A DNA stretch of 62,695 bases. Origin: Clostridia bacterium. Its GTDB lineage: Bacteria > Bacillota > Clostridia > Oscillospirales > CAG-272. Shown piece after piece: positions 7,733 to 16,363 of this stretch; the first letter of the stretch is position 1, and each line of letters begins with the position of its first letter. The notes beneath the pieces were generated by a model. The model was not told the DNA's origin. It did no database searches and saw nothing but the letters and a program-made list of their open reading frames with translations. The DNA is taken from positions 1 through 62,695 of the forward strand of contig CAAGDE010000071.1 in assembly GCA_900768535.1 (NCBI GenBank), in the 5' to 3' direction. A program made the translations under genes and the position numbers.

Positions 7733-8817
7733 CGGAGCTGCTCCGGTTTGAGCCGGCGCTCTGCCGCAGGACGGACGGAACGCCGGTGACCACTCCGGCG
7801 GAATGGGAATGCCGGCGCCGGGAACTGCTCCGGATCCTGTCGCAGGAGGAATACGGCATCATGCCGCCTTCGCCTGCCTGCGTCCGGGGAACGGTGCAGG
7901 AAACGGTCACCGCCTGCTGTGCCGGGCACGCCGTGCTGGAGACGGTTGCACTTGCATTTGATACCCCCGGCGGGGAATTCCGGTTTCCAGTCCGCTTTTT
8001 CAACCCGACCGGACCGGGGAAACATCCGCTCTTTCTCCTGCTCAATTTCCGCCCGGACGCATACGACCGGTATCTGCCCGCAGAGGAGATCATTGACGGC
8101 GGCTTTGCGGTTGCAACCGTGAATTATCAGGACATCACCGCAGACAACGGGGATTTTACGGACGGCATCGCGGCACTGTATCCGAGACATGACAGCGGGA
8201 CTGCGTGGGGGAAGATCGGAATGTGGGCGTTCGGTGCTTCGCGGATGGTGGATTATTTTCTGACAAGACCGGAAATCGATGCCGCTCACATCGCGGTTAT
8301 CGGACACTCCCGCCTGGGAAAAGCTGCGCTTTGGTGCGGCGCGCAGGACCCTCGCGTGCGGTATGTGATCTCCAACGACTCCGGTTGCTCCGGTGCGGCA
8401 TATGAGCGCGTAAAGCACGAGGGGGCGGAGACGGTTGACCGGATCGTGGCGCGGTTTCCGTACTGGTTTTGCGAAAACTACGCGCAATACCGGAAGGTAC
8501 CGGAGACACGCGCGTTCGACCAGCATTTCCTGCTGGCGCTCTCCGCGCCGCGCTTTGTTGCGGTCGGGAGTGCGGAGCAGGATCATTGGGCAGACCCGTA
8601 TGCAGAACAGCTGTCCTGCATCGGTGCCTCTCCCGCATGGAATTTTTACGGCGTGGAGGGGTACAACGGGAAGACGGCGCCTGCTGTGGCGGGAGAATGC
8701 CTCGGAACCGGGCGGGTGCGATATCATATCCGTGACGGAATTCATTATCTCAGCCGCGCGGACTGGCAGGTTTATATGCGTATGATCCGGGATGCGATGG
8801 CGCAAGGGGAGAACTGA
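7729..8817 (+). CDS. CE15-like glucuronoyl esterase, apparently cytoplasmic
   Basis: 362 residues of alpha/beta-hydrolase fold. The nucleophile elbow GHSRLGKAAL (Ser at about 193) and the following SNDSGCSGAA segment are the two CE15 hallmarks. GIHYLSRADW (about 338) supplies a plausible catalytic histidine. CE15 enzymes hydrolyse esters between glucuronate and lignin alcohols or methanol. Most are secreted, but no signal peptide or lipobox is visible here. It would therefore act on imported esterified oligosaccharides, feeding the downstream uxaC-uxuA-uxuB genes. ATGA overlap with the previous gene. A broader acetyl-esterase role cannot be excluded. Confidence 0.75.
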   Translation: MTELLRFEPALCRRTDGTPVTTPAEWECRRRELLRILSQEEYGIMPPSPACVRGTVQETVTACCAGHAVLETVALAFDTPGGEFRFPVRFFNPTGPGKHPLFLLLNFRPDAYDRYLPAEEIIDGGFAVATVNYQDITADNGDFTDGIAALYPRHDSGTAWGKIGMWAFGASRMVDYFLTRPEIDAAHIAVIGHSRLGKAALWCGAQDPRVRYVISNDSGCSGAAYERVKHEGAETVDRIVARFPYWFCENYAQYRKVPETRAFDQHFLLALSAPRFVAVGSAEQDHWADPYAEQLSCIGASPAWNFYGVEGYNGKTAPAVAGECLGTGRVRYHIRDGIHYLSRADWQVYMRMIRDAMAQGEN

Positions 8818-8818
8818 A

Positions 8819-9838
8819 ATGACAAAAGCGAACGGGTTCCGTGCCGCCGTGGTCGGCTGCGGGGCAATCGCTCCGAATCATGTGACGGGGATTCTTGCCG
8901 CCGGGCAGACGCTTGCGGCGGTCTGTGACCCCGACAGAAGCCACGCGGAACGCCTGCTTGCGCGGTTCGGGCTGACGGTTCCGATTTACACCGACCTTGA
9001 GGAGCTGCTTGACCGCGAGCACCCGGATGTCCTGCACATCTGCACGCCGCATTACCTGCACGCGCCGATGTGCTGTGCGGCACTGTCGCGCGGAGTGAAT
9101 GTCCTGTGCGAGAAGCCGCTCGGCATCAGCGAAGCGGATCTGCGCGCCATAGAGGCGGCGGAGGCGGAAAGCACTGCTATGCTCGGCGTATGTCTGCAAA
9201 ACCGCTATGAGCCGAATTTTCTCCGCCTCAAGTCGATTGCCGGGGAGGAGGGCATTGCGGCGGCGTTCGGCGTGGTCGCATGGCGGCGCGACGCGGATTA
9301 CTATGCCTCGGGCGCGTGGCGCGGGAAATGGGCAACCGAGGGCGGCGGGGTGATGATCAACCAGGCGCTTCACACTCTCGACCTGTTGCAATGGCTCTGC
9401 GGAATGCCGCAAACGGTCACGGCGCATCTGTCCGACGACCATTTGCAGGGCGTGATTGAGGTCGAGGACACCGCAACGGCGCATTTCCGCCTGCCCGACG
9501 GCAGAGCCTTTCAGCTGTTCGCCACGACTGCCTGTACCTCGGATTTTCCGGCACAGCTGCAGCTGATAACCCGCGCGGGGCATCGGTATTTTGCCGACAA
9601 TACGTCGCTCTGCCGGGACGGAGAGCCACTGCCGGGGGAGAAATCCGCAACCCTTGGGAAAACGGTCTGGGGAAGCGGTCACTGCCGCCTGATCGCGGAT
9701 TTCTATCGGCATCTTTCGGAAGAAACGCACTTCCCGATCGATGCGCACGAGGGCGCGAAGGTGATCCGGCTGATTCTTGCCATGTATGCGTCCGCAAAGG
9801 AGAACTGCACGATGAAACTGACGGAGGATAACCTATGA
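8819..9838 (+). CDS. Gfo/Idh/MocA family NAD(P)-dependent oxidoreductase (2)
   Basis: 339 residues. N-terminal Rossmann fold (VVGCGAIAPNH, about residue 12), the EKP motif CEKPLG (about 97), and a C-terminal domain with GGGVMINQALHTLDLLQW (about 176-193). The ATG at 8819 begins one base after the previous stop and follows AAGGGGAG. It shares fold and motifs with the 6557 gene but is only moderately similar, so it is an older paralogue rather than a recent duplication. Substrate unknown; a glycoside or uronide dehydrogenase is the contextual guess. Confidence 0.9.
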   Translation: MTKANGFRAAVVGCGAIAPNHVTGILAAGQTLAAVCDPDRSHAERLLARFGLTVPIYTDLEELLDREHPDVLHICTPHYLHAPMCCAALSRGVNVLCEKPLGISEADLRAIEAAEAESTAMLGVCLQNRYEPNFLRLKSIAGEEGIAAAFGVVAWRRDADYYASGAWRGKWATEGGGVMINQALHTLDLLQWLCGMPQTVTAHLSDDHLQGVIEVEDTATAHFRLPDGRAFQLFATTACTSDFPAQLQLITRAGHRYFADNTSLCRDGEPLPGEKSATLGKTVWGSGHCRLIADFYRHLSEETHFPIDAHEGAKVIRLILAMYASAKENCTMKLTEDNL

Positions 9839-11199
9839 AGGAATTTTTCGGAGACGGTCTGCTGCTCGGCTCGCCGACGGCGGAGCGCCTGTACGCGGCG
9901 GTGCGGGATCTGCCGATTATCGATTATCACTGCCACCTGAACGAAAGCGAGATCCGGGACGACATCGGCTTTGCAAGCCTCGGCGCGCTCTGGCTCGGCG
10001 GCGACCATTACAAATGGCGTGCCATGCGCCTGTGCGGCGTGGACGAGCATTTCATCACGGGGGACGCGACCGATTATGAGAAATACCGCAAATATGCGGA
10101 AATCTTCCCGCGCCTGTGCGGCAATCCGCTCTACTACTGGACGCAGATGGAGCTGAAGCTGCTGTTCGGCATCACCAGGCCGCTCTCCCCGGAAACGGCG
10201 GATGAAATCTGGGCGGCGGCGAACGAACAGTTGAAAACCATGCGTGTTTCGGATCTTCTGCGCCGCTTCCGTGTGGAATACATCGCCACCACCAACGACC
10301 CGACCGATACGCTGGAGGCACACGGGGTGTACGGAAATACTGCGGTTGCCCCGACCTTCCGCCCCGACCGGATGCTGAGCTGTGACCCTGCGGCGCTGGA
10401 CGCACTGCGCAGATCTGCCGGAATGCGAAGGCTCCGGTCGCTTGCCGAGGTCAGGCAGGGGCTTATCCGGCGGTTGGATTGGTTCTGCGCACACGGCTGT
10501 GTGATCTCCGACCACGGAATGGATTTTCTGCCGGTTGCGGACTGCGGGGAGAACTACGCTTCCTATCTGTTTGAGCGGAAGAGCAACGTCACCGCGGAGG
10601 AGCTGTCGTCCGGCGAGCAGGAAAAGCTGACCTCCCATCTGCTGTACTTCCTTGCGGGAGAATACCGGAAGCGCAGCATGGTCATGCAGCTGCATTTCGG
10701 AACTTACCGCAACGTCAACAGCGGAATGTTCGGAAGGATCGGGCGCGACGCGGGCTTTGACATCATGCGCGGGCGCGTGGACGCCGACCGCCTGGCGGTC
10801 TTTCTCGACACGCTGAACACGCGCGGAGATTTGCCGAAGACCGTGCTGTATTCGCTGAATCCGACCGCAGTCCCCGCCATAGCGACCCTTTCGGGGGCGT
10901 TCCCGAATGTGCGCGTGGGCGCGGCATGGTGGTTCAACGACACGGTGGAGGGCATCCGTCAGCAGCTGCGCACCGTCACGGAATATGCCGCGCTGGGGAC
11001 GCATCTCGGAATGCTGACCGACAGCCGCTCCTATGCAAGCTATCCGCGCTTTGATTTCTTCCGCCGGATTCTCTGCGACACGGTCGGAGCATATGTCGAG
11101 CGCGGCGAATACGATGCCGGTGCGGCAGAGGCGCTGGTGCGCGGCATCTGCTATGAAAATGTCAGGGAATTTCTCGGAATCGGAGGGAAAACCTTATGA
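9835..11199 (+). CDS. uxaC: Glucuronate isomerase (first copy)
   Basis: 454 residues of the UxaC family (amidohydrolase superfamily), which interconverts D-glucuronate/D-fructuronate and D-galacturonate/D-tagaturonate. Recognisable motifs are IIDYHCHL near residue 27, LWLGGDHYKWRAMR, AAWWFNDT and GMLTDSRS near the C-terminus. ATGA overlap with both neighbours. With uxuA and uxuB immediately downstream it supplies fructuronate to the glucuronate branch. A second copy lies at 60481 with the galacturonate genes. Confidence 0.95.
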   Translation: MKEFFGDGLLLGSPTAERLYAAVRDLPIIDYHCHLNESEIRDDIGFASLGALWLGGDHYKWRAMRLCGVDEHFITGDATDYEKYRKYAEIFPRLCGNPLYYWTQMELKLLFGITRPLSPETADEIWAAANEQLKTMRVSDLLRRFRVEYIATTNDPTDTLEAHGVYGNTAVAPTFRPDRMLSCDPAALDALRRSAGMRRLRSLAEVRQGLIRRLDWFCAHGCVISDHGMDFLPVADCGENYASYLFERKSNVTAEELSSGEQEKLTSHLLYFLAGEYRKRSMVMQLHFGTYRNVNSGMFGRIGRDAGFDIMRGRVDADRLAVFLDTLNTRGDLPKTVLYSLNPTAVPAIATLSGAFPNVRVGAAWWFNDTVEGIRQQLRTVTEYAALGTHLGMLTDSRSYASYPRFDFFRRILCDTVGAYVERGEYDAGAAEALVRGICYENVREFLGIGGKTL

Positions 11200-12236
11200 A
11201 AATGACATTCCGCTGGTACGGCGAGGGGGACAGCATTCCGCTGTCGTACATCCGGCAGATTCCCGGCATGACGGGTGTGGTGACGGCGGTCTACGATGTT
11301 CCGGTCGGGGAGGTCTGGCACACGGACAGAATTGCCCGCCTGAAGGCGCTGTGCGATCGGGAGCAGCTGGAGATGGAGGTCATCGAAAGCGTTCCGGTGC
11401 ATGAGGACATCAAGCTGGGGAGACCCACGCGCGACCGCCTGATCGAAAATTACGCCCAAACCGTCCGCAATCTCGGAAAATTCGGGGTGAAGTGCGTTTG
11501 CTATAACTTCATGCCCGTGTTCGATTGGCTCCGGACGAATCTGCACACCCCCGCGCCGGACGGTTCGAATTCGCTGTCCTACCGTCACGCGGAGCTGCTG
11601 GCGCTCGACCCGCACGACCTGCATCTGCCCGGCTGGGACGAAAGCTACACGCCCGCCGAACTGCGAGGTCTGCTGGATGCCTATTCCGGCATGACGCATG
11701 AGAAGCTGTTTGAAAATCTGGTCTATTTCCTGCGCGGCATCCTGCCTGCCTGTCGGGAAGCCGGCATCAACATGGCAATCCATCCGGACGACCCGCCGTG
11801 GGATATGTTCGGGCTTCCGCGCATCATCACGGGGCGGGAGAGCTACCTGCGCCTGTTTGAAGCCGTGCCGGAGCGGGAGAACGGCATCACCTTCTGCACG
11901 GGTTCTCTCGGCGCGGGGCGGGAGAATGATCTGCCGGCGCTGGCACGGGAGTTTGCCGACCGTATCTGCTTCGCACACCTGCGGCAGATCCGCTTCGAGG
12001 GGGAGCGCGACTTCTGCGAATGCGGACACCGGACCGATGCGGGCAGTCTGGATATGCTCGCCATTGTCGAAGCGCTGGCGGACGGCGGCTTTGACGGCTA
12101 TGTCCGACCCGACCACGGCAGGAACATCTGGGGCGAGGACGGCAAGCCCGGCTACGGGCTCTACGACCGTGCGCTCGGTGCGTGCTACCTCTCCGGTCTG
12201 TTTGAAGCGGTAGAGGGAAGAAGAAAGGAGCAATGA
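11196..12236 (+). CDS. uxuA: Mannonate dehydratase
   Basis: 346 residues of the UxuA family (xylose isomerase-like TIM barrel), converting D-mannonate to 2-keto-3-deoxy-D-gluconate. The N-terminus MTFRWYGEGDSIPLSYIRQI, the segment GVKCVCYNFMPVFDWLRT, NMAIHPDDPPW and the C-terminal YVRPDHGRN are family signatures containing metal-binding Cys and His residues. It starts in the stop codon of uxaC. KDG kinase and aldolase are not in the window. Confidence 0.95.
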   Translation: MKMTFRWYGEGDSIPLSYIRQIPGMTGVVTAVYDVPVGEVWHTDRIARLKALCDREQLEMEVIESVPVHEDIKLGRPTRDRLIENYAQTVRNLGKFGVKCVCYNFMPVFDWLRTNLHTPAPDGSNSLSYRHAELLALDPHDLHLPGWDESYTPAELRGLLDAYSGMTHEKLFENLVYFLRGILPACREAGINMAIHPDDPPWDMFGLPRIITGRESYLRLFEAVPERENGITFCTGSLGAGRENDLPALAREFADRICFAHLRQIRFEGERDFCECGHRTDAGSLDMLAIVEALADGGFDGYVRPDHGRNIWGEDGKPGYGLYDRALGACYLSGLFEAVEGRRKEQ

Positions 12237-12240
12237 AAAA

Positions 12241-13074
12241 ATGAAATTACCGTATCGGATGGATCTTTCGGATAAAGTGGTTGCCGTAACCGGCGCGGGC
12301 GGGGTGCTGATGAGCGAATTCTGCCGGGCGCTGACGGCGTGCGGGGCAAAGGTGGCGCTCCTGGACATCAACGAGACGGCGGCGAAGGCGGTCGCGGATG
12401 AAATCGGTGAAAACGCGATTGCCATCGGCACGAATTGCCTGGACAGAAGAAGCATTGAAGCGGCGGCGGAACGGGTGCATCAGGCGTTCGGCAGGGTGAA
12501 TTTCCTCATCAACGGCGCCGGCGGAAACAATCCGCGCGCGACCTGCGACAATGAGACGATGACCCCGGAGACCGATGATGCCGTCAAATCCTTTTTCGGC
12601 TTGGAGGAATCGGGACTGAAGTTCGTGTTCGACCTGAACATCACCTCGGCATTCCTGGTCACGCAGGTGTTCGCGAAGGACATGGTGCAGACCGGCGGAA
12701 ATATCATCAATATTTCATCGATGAACGCCTTCCGACCCCTGACCAAAATTCCGGCATACAGCGCGGCAAAGGCGGGGATTTCCAACTTTACCGAGTGGCT
12801 CGCCGTGCATTTTGCCCCCTGCGGCATCCGCGTCAATGCCATTGCGCCCGGGTTCTTTGTGACCAACCAGAACCGCGCTCTGCTGTTTGACGCGGACGGC
12901 AATCCCACGGCGCGCACGGGCAAGATTCTTGCCGCAACTCCGCAGAAGCGCTTCGGAGAGGTGAGCGACCTCATCGGCACGCTCCTCTGGCTTGCCTCGG
13001 ACGATGCCAGCGGCTTTGTCACCGGAGTGATCGTCCCGGTTGACGGCGGCTTCAACGCCTACAGCGGCGTATAA
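12241..13074 (+). CDS. uxuB: D-mannonate oxidoreductase / fructuronate reductase, SDR type
   Basis: 277 residues of the short-chain dehydrogenase family. Glycine-rich NAD motif TGAGGVLMSEF (about residues 17-27), catalytic serine in ISSMNAF, and YSAAKAG (about residue 175). Long SDRs of this kind (B. subtilis YjmF) reduce fructuronate to mannonate; they are unrelated to the mannitol-dehydrogenase-type UxuB of E. coli. The position directly after uxuA supports this role. Last gene of the operon, followed at once by a terminator. Confidence 0.88.
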   Translation: MKLPYRMDLSDKVVAVTGAGGVLMSEFCRALTACGAKVALLDINETAAKAVADEIGENAIAIGTNCLDRRSIEAAAERVHQAFGRVNFLINGAGGNNPRATCDNETMTPETDDAVKSFFGLEESGLKFVFDLNITSAFLVTQVFAKDMVQTGGNIINISSMNAFRPLTKIPAYSAAKAGISNFTEWLAVHFAPCGIRVNAIAPGFFVTNQNRALLFDADGNPTARTGKILAATPQKRFGEVSDLIGTLLWLASDDASGFVTGVIVPVDGGFNAYSGV

Positions 13075-13081
13075 AACAGCG

Positions 13082-13126
13082 ACCGCCCATATCCTTTTTC
13101 AGGGTATGGGCGGTTGTTCTGTTTTT
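13082..13126 (+). terminator. Terminator of the glucuronate operon
   Basis: ACCGCCCAT (13082-13090) pairs with ATGGGCGGT (13106-13114) with extra inner pairing, followed by a U-rich tract (TGTTCTGTTTTT). Confidence 0.85.
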
Positions 13127-13131
13127 GCACC

Positions 13132-13671
13132 TTACGGCTCGTAATCGAAGAACTTCTTGTTGTAGACTGCGCCGATTTCCTCGGTCTCGCGGTCGCGTGC
13201 GACCCAAAATTCATCACCGATGACGGATGTATTGAGCATTCCGTTTACGCTCAGGTGAAAGTCCTTGCTCCATGGGTAATGCTCTCCGTAAATGCGGTAC
13301 TTTTCGCCGCCGAAATACAGAAACCGGGCGGGAACCAGGTGCCGCTTCCCAACGATACCGATCTCCTCTGCGGTTTCTTCCGTAATGCCGGTCAGTACTG
13401 CGGAGGAAACGGTAAACCCGCGCGCCCGGATGGCTTTGCGTGACTTCCTGTGGCGGCGATGGATACACAATTGCCACACCAAAAATCCGACGGCAAGAAC
13501 GGCAAAGGGAATGGCTACCCACGGACGCAACAGAATCCCGCACAGGATTGCAAGGGTGGCAGATGCCATCATCCCCCAAAAGGGGCGATCGTCCTGCGCG
13601 GCACAGCTCCACTTTGCGTATCGGTTCAGATCTTCGGCAATATGCTCCTTTGTCAGTTTTTCCTTTTGCAT
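13132..13671 (-). CDS. Two-helix membrane protein of unknown function (paralogue 1)
   Basis: 179 residues, not recognised. An N-terminal basic and polar segment, two adjacent transmembrane helices (about residues 33-75), then a cytoplasmic or external domain of about 100 residues containing RFLYFGGEKYRIYGEHYPW and ending DEFWVARDRETEEIGAVY. The tail is nearly identical in the neighbouring gene at 13685, so the pair is a tandem duplication. The ATG at 13671 follows AAAGGAG by 5-6 bases. It may be the distal gene of the tig-clpP-clpX transcript, since no terminator was seen between. Confidence 0.7.
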   Translation of the reverse strand: MQKEKLTKEHIAEDLNRYAKWSCAAQDDRPFWGMMASATLAILCGILLRPWVAIPFAVLAVGFLVWQLCIHRRHRKSRKAIRARGFTVSSAVLTGITEETAEEIGIVGKRHLVPARFLYFGGEKYRIYGEHYPWSKDFHLSVNGMLNTSVIGDEFWVARDRETEEIGAVYNKKFFDYEP

Positions 13672-13684
13672 ATGGTCTCCTTTT

Positions 13685-14230
13685 TCAGGTCTCGTAATCA
13701 AAATACTTTTTGGGGTATACCGCGCCGATTTCCTCGGTCTCGCGGTCGCGCGCGACCCAAAATTCATCGCCGATTTCCGGGGTACTGTCGCGTTCATAAT
13801 ATGACAGTTCGTCCGGACTCAGCCAGGTATACTGCCCGAACGGCAGGCGATATTCTTCACCTCCGAAGAAGTAGGAGTAACTGCGGGTGTCAACCTCTCT
13901 TCCGGTGCCGAAATTGTATTTTTTGTCGATGGAGGTCAGTTTTTCGGATGTAACGGAATACCCGCCTGCGCGGATGATTCGGCAAGCCTTCCGGCGTTGA
14001 TATGCCAACCAAAACCTGCAGAGCAGAAGGGGAATCAAGGCAATCGCCGGCGCAAGCATGATCCTCGCGCTGTGCATTACGGCAAGAATGATGGCGAGTT
14101 CCGTCAGAAATGCCCAAATACCGAGGTACAGCGTGGTAATTGTGGTTTTTCTGTACCGCACTTTTGCGTAGGCGCACAGGTCGGCGACAAGGTTTTCCGG
14201 CGTCAGCTTGATTTTCTTTCTCTGTTTCAT
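13685..14230 (-). CDS. Two-helix membrane protein of unknown function (paralogue 2)
   Basis: 181 residues with the same plan as the 13132 gene: basic N-terminus (MKQRKKIKL), two transmembrane helices (about residues 30-75), a domain with SYFFGGEEYRLPFGQYTW, and the DEFWVARDRETEEIGAVY tail. The ATG at 14230 is preferred because homology to the paralogue begins there; its ribosome site (AGGGGC) is weak. I do not recognise the family. The shared YFFGGEEYR-type and DEFWVARD segments look like a small beta-rich domain. Confidence 0.7.
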   Translation of the reverse strand: MKQRKKIKLTPENLVADLCAYAKVRYRKTTITTLYLGIWAFLTELAIILAVMHSARIMLAPAIALIPLLLCRFWLAYQRRKACRIIRAGGYSVTSEKLTSIDKKYNFGTGREVDTRSYSYFFGGEEYRLPFGQYTWLSPDELSYYERDSTPEIGDEFWVARDRETEEIGAVYPKKYFDYET

Positions 14231-14316
14231 TTTTGCCCCTGTTCCAAAACAGCGCCTCGCATGACACGGGGCGCCGCAGGAAGGACCTTGGAACACTGCC
14301 CATAGATCCTTGCATC

Positions 14317-15657
14317 TTATTGTTGTTCTTCCTGTTGCTCTTTTACCAAATCCTTGCGGTAGGTGAATTTGCAGTCCCCGGTTTTGCGGATGCATTCGGG
14401 GGTAACCTCCACTGCGGCAATGTCGCGGCGGGAGGGAACCTCGTACATCAGCTTGGTCATTGCACTTTCGAGAATCGCACGCAGTCCGCGCGCGCCGGTG
14501 TTGCGCTCCAGTGCCAGCCCGGCAACGGTGTCCAGCGCCTCCGGGGAGAAGTGCAGCTCCACGCCGTCCATCGCAAACAGTTTTTCGTACTGCTTGGTCA
14601 GCGAGTTCTTCGGCTCGGTCAGAATCTTCACCAGCGCCGATTTGTCCAGATCGGACAGCGCAACAATCACCGGAATCCGTCCGACCAGCTCCGGAATCAT
14701 ACCGAATTTGACAATATCGTGCGGAATGACGTCCCGGAAAATGCCGGTGCTTTTCTTTTCGGCTTTGGTCTTGATTTCCCCGCCGAAGCCGATGGTCTGA
14801 TTGCCCTCGCGCTTTTCGATGATGCTCTCCAAGCCGTCAAACGCGCCGCCGCAGATGAACAGGATGTTCTTGGTGTTGATCTGAATGAATTCCTGATTCG
14901 GGTGCTTTCTGCCGCCCTGCGGGGGGACGTTGGAAACGGTGCCCTCCAGGATTTTCAGGAGCGCCTGCTGAACGCCCTCACCCGATACGTCCCGCGTGAT
15001 CGAGCGGTTTTCGCTCTTGCGGGCGATTTTGTCGATCTCATCGATATAAATGATGCCGCGTTCGGCAAGCTCCACATCGTAGTCCGCCGCCTGAATCAGC
15101 CGGAGCAGGATGTTTTCCACATCCTCTCCGACGTATCCCGCCTCGGTCAGCGTGGTTGCATCCGCAATGGCGAAGGGAACCTTCATCGTGCGGGCGAGCG
15201 TTTGGGCAAGGTAGGTCTTTCCCACGCCGGTCGGACCGATGAGCAGGACATTGCTTTTCTGCAGCTCCACGTCCTCGGCGGCATCCCTGACCTCAGCCGC
15301 CTTCTTTTTGCCCTTTCCGGCGGCGGGCTTGGGGGCGGCAGTCAGAATGCGCTTGTAGTGGTTGTAGACCGCCACCGACAGCGCAACCTTCGCGTCATCC
15401 TGCCCGATCACATATTGGTCAAGTGTCTGCTTGATCTGCATGGGACGGGGCAGCTCCTCCAGAGTCAGCTTTCCGGCAGGCTTCTTTTTCTGCTGTGCCA
15501 GATCTTCGTCAATGCTGTCCACCAGCTGATTGCAGGCATCCAGGCAGTAATCGCAGATGAAAACCGGACTGGTGGGGGAGGGGATGAGGAAATCGACCTC
15601 CTTTTCGCTCCTGCCGCAGAAGGAACAGTAATGCGTATTGCTTTTGTTACTTGCCAT
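14317..15657 (-). CDS. clpX: ATP-dependent Clp protease ATP-binding subunit ClpX
   Basis: 446 residues. An N-terminal four-cysteine zinc domain (CSFCG near residue 11, CDYC near 35) recognises substrates and adaptors. The AAA+ module has Walker A GPTGVGKTYLAQ, the pore loop GYVGED, Walker B IIYIDEIDKIA, the ClpP-docking IGF loop (TIGFGG) and a sensor-2 region with GARGLR. It unfolds tagged proteins and feeds them to ClpP. It follows clpP by 26 bases. Length and motifs are complete. Confidence 0.98.
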   Translation of the reverse strand: MASNKSNTHYCSFCGRSEKEVDFLIPSPTSPVFICDYCLDACNQLVDSIDEDLAQQKKKPAGKLTLEELPRPMQIKQTLDQYVIGQDDAKVALSVAVYNHYKRILTAAPKPAAGKGKKKAAEVRDAAEDVELQKSNVLLIGPTGVGKTYLAQTLARTMKVPFAIADATTLTEAGYVGEDVENILLRLIQAADYDVELAERGIIYIDEIDKIARKSENRSITRDVSGEGVQQALLKILEGTVSNVPPQGGRKHPNQEFIQINTKNILFICGGAFDGLESIIEKREGNQTIGFGGEIKTKAEKKSTGIFRDVIPHDIVKFGMIPELVGRIPVIVALSDLDKSALVKILTEPKNSLTKQYEKLFAMDGVELHFSPEALDTVAGLALERNTGARGLRAILESAMTKLMYEVPSRRDIAAVEVTPECIRKTGDCKFTYRKDLVKEQQEEQQ

Positions 15658-15683
15658 GCTGTGATGATCCTTTCTTGCGGTTG

Positions 15684-16295
15684 TCAGGCTCTCTTTTCAA
15701 TCACCTTGTCGATCAGACCGTATTCCATTGCTTCTTTTGCGGTCATATAGTTGTCGCGGTCGGTGTCGCGCTCGATGATGTCCAGCGGCTTTCCGGTGTT
15801 GGCGGAGAGAATGCCGTTGAGCGTCTTTTTGATGTGCAGGATCTGCTCTGCCTGAATCTGAATGTCGGTTGCCTGCCCTTTTGCACCGCCCAGGGGCTGA
15901 TGGATCATGATCTCGCTGTGCGGCAGAGCCATGCGCTTGCCCTTGGCTCCGGACGACAGCAGGAACGCGCCCATGCTTGCCGCCATGCCGATGCAGATGG
16001 TGGAGACATCGCACTTGATGAACTGCATGGTGTCATAAATCGCCATGCCCGCGCTGACCGATCCGCCGGGGGAGTTGATATAGAAGGAGATCTCCTTGTC
16101 GGGATCCTGTGCTTCGAGGAAGAGCATCTGGGCAACCACCAGGGAGGCGGTGGTATCGTTGACCTCGTCTGCGAGAAAAACGATGCGGTCATTGAGCAGG
16201 CGCGAGAAAATGTCATAGGAACGCTCCCCGCGGTTGGTCTGTTCCACAACCATCGGCACGAGCGCCGCGCGTGTAAAATCTCTTGCGTCAAGCAT
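15684..16295 (-). CDS. clpP: ATP-dependent Clp protease proteolytic subunit ClpP
   Basis: 203 residues of serine peptidase family S14. The catalytic triad is visible as Ser in GMAASMGAFLL, His in HSEIMIHQPLGG and Asp in DTDRDNYM. Self-assembles to a tetradecamer that partners ClpX. The ATG at 16295 is supported by AGAGAGG about 8 bases upstream; it adds about 10 residues before the commonly conserved VPMVVEQT start. Middle gene of tig-clpP-clpX. Confidence 0.98.
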   Translation of the reverse strand: MLDARDFTRAALVPMVVEQTNRGERSYDIFSRLLNDRIVFLADEVNDTTASLVVAQMLFLEAQDPDKEISFYINSPGGSVSAGMAIYDTMQFIKCDVSTICIGMAASMGAFLLSSGAKGKRMALPHSEIMIHQPLGGAKGQATDIQIQAEQILHIKKTLNGILSANTGKPLDIIERDTDRDNYMTAKEAMEYGLIDKVIEKRA

Positions 16296-16363
16296 ATTTT
16301 GTACCTCTCTTTCGATAGCTTGAACCGGAAACGGGAAACCTGTTTCCGGTTCAGCGGTAGGAA

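Noticed and set aside
4921..9838. myo-Inositol catabolism cluster
   Set aside because: Gfo/Idh/MocA and TIM-barrel genes would fit, but no iolB, iolC, iolD or iolE-type neighbours occur and uxaC-uxuA-uxuB follow directly.
14233..15750. Long open frame opposite clpX
   Set aside because: It has no recognisable domain and exists because of strong third-position bias in clpX; the antisense gene is unmistakable.
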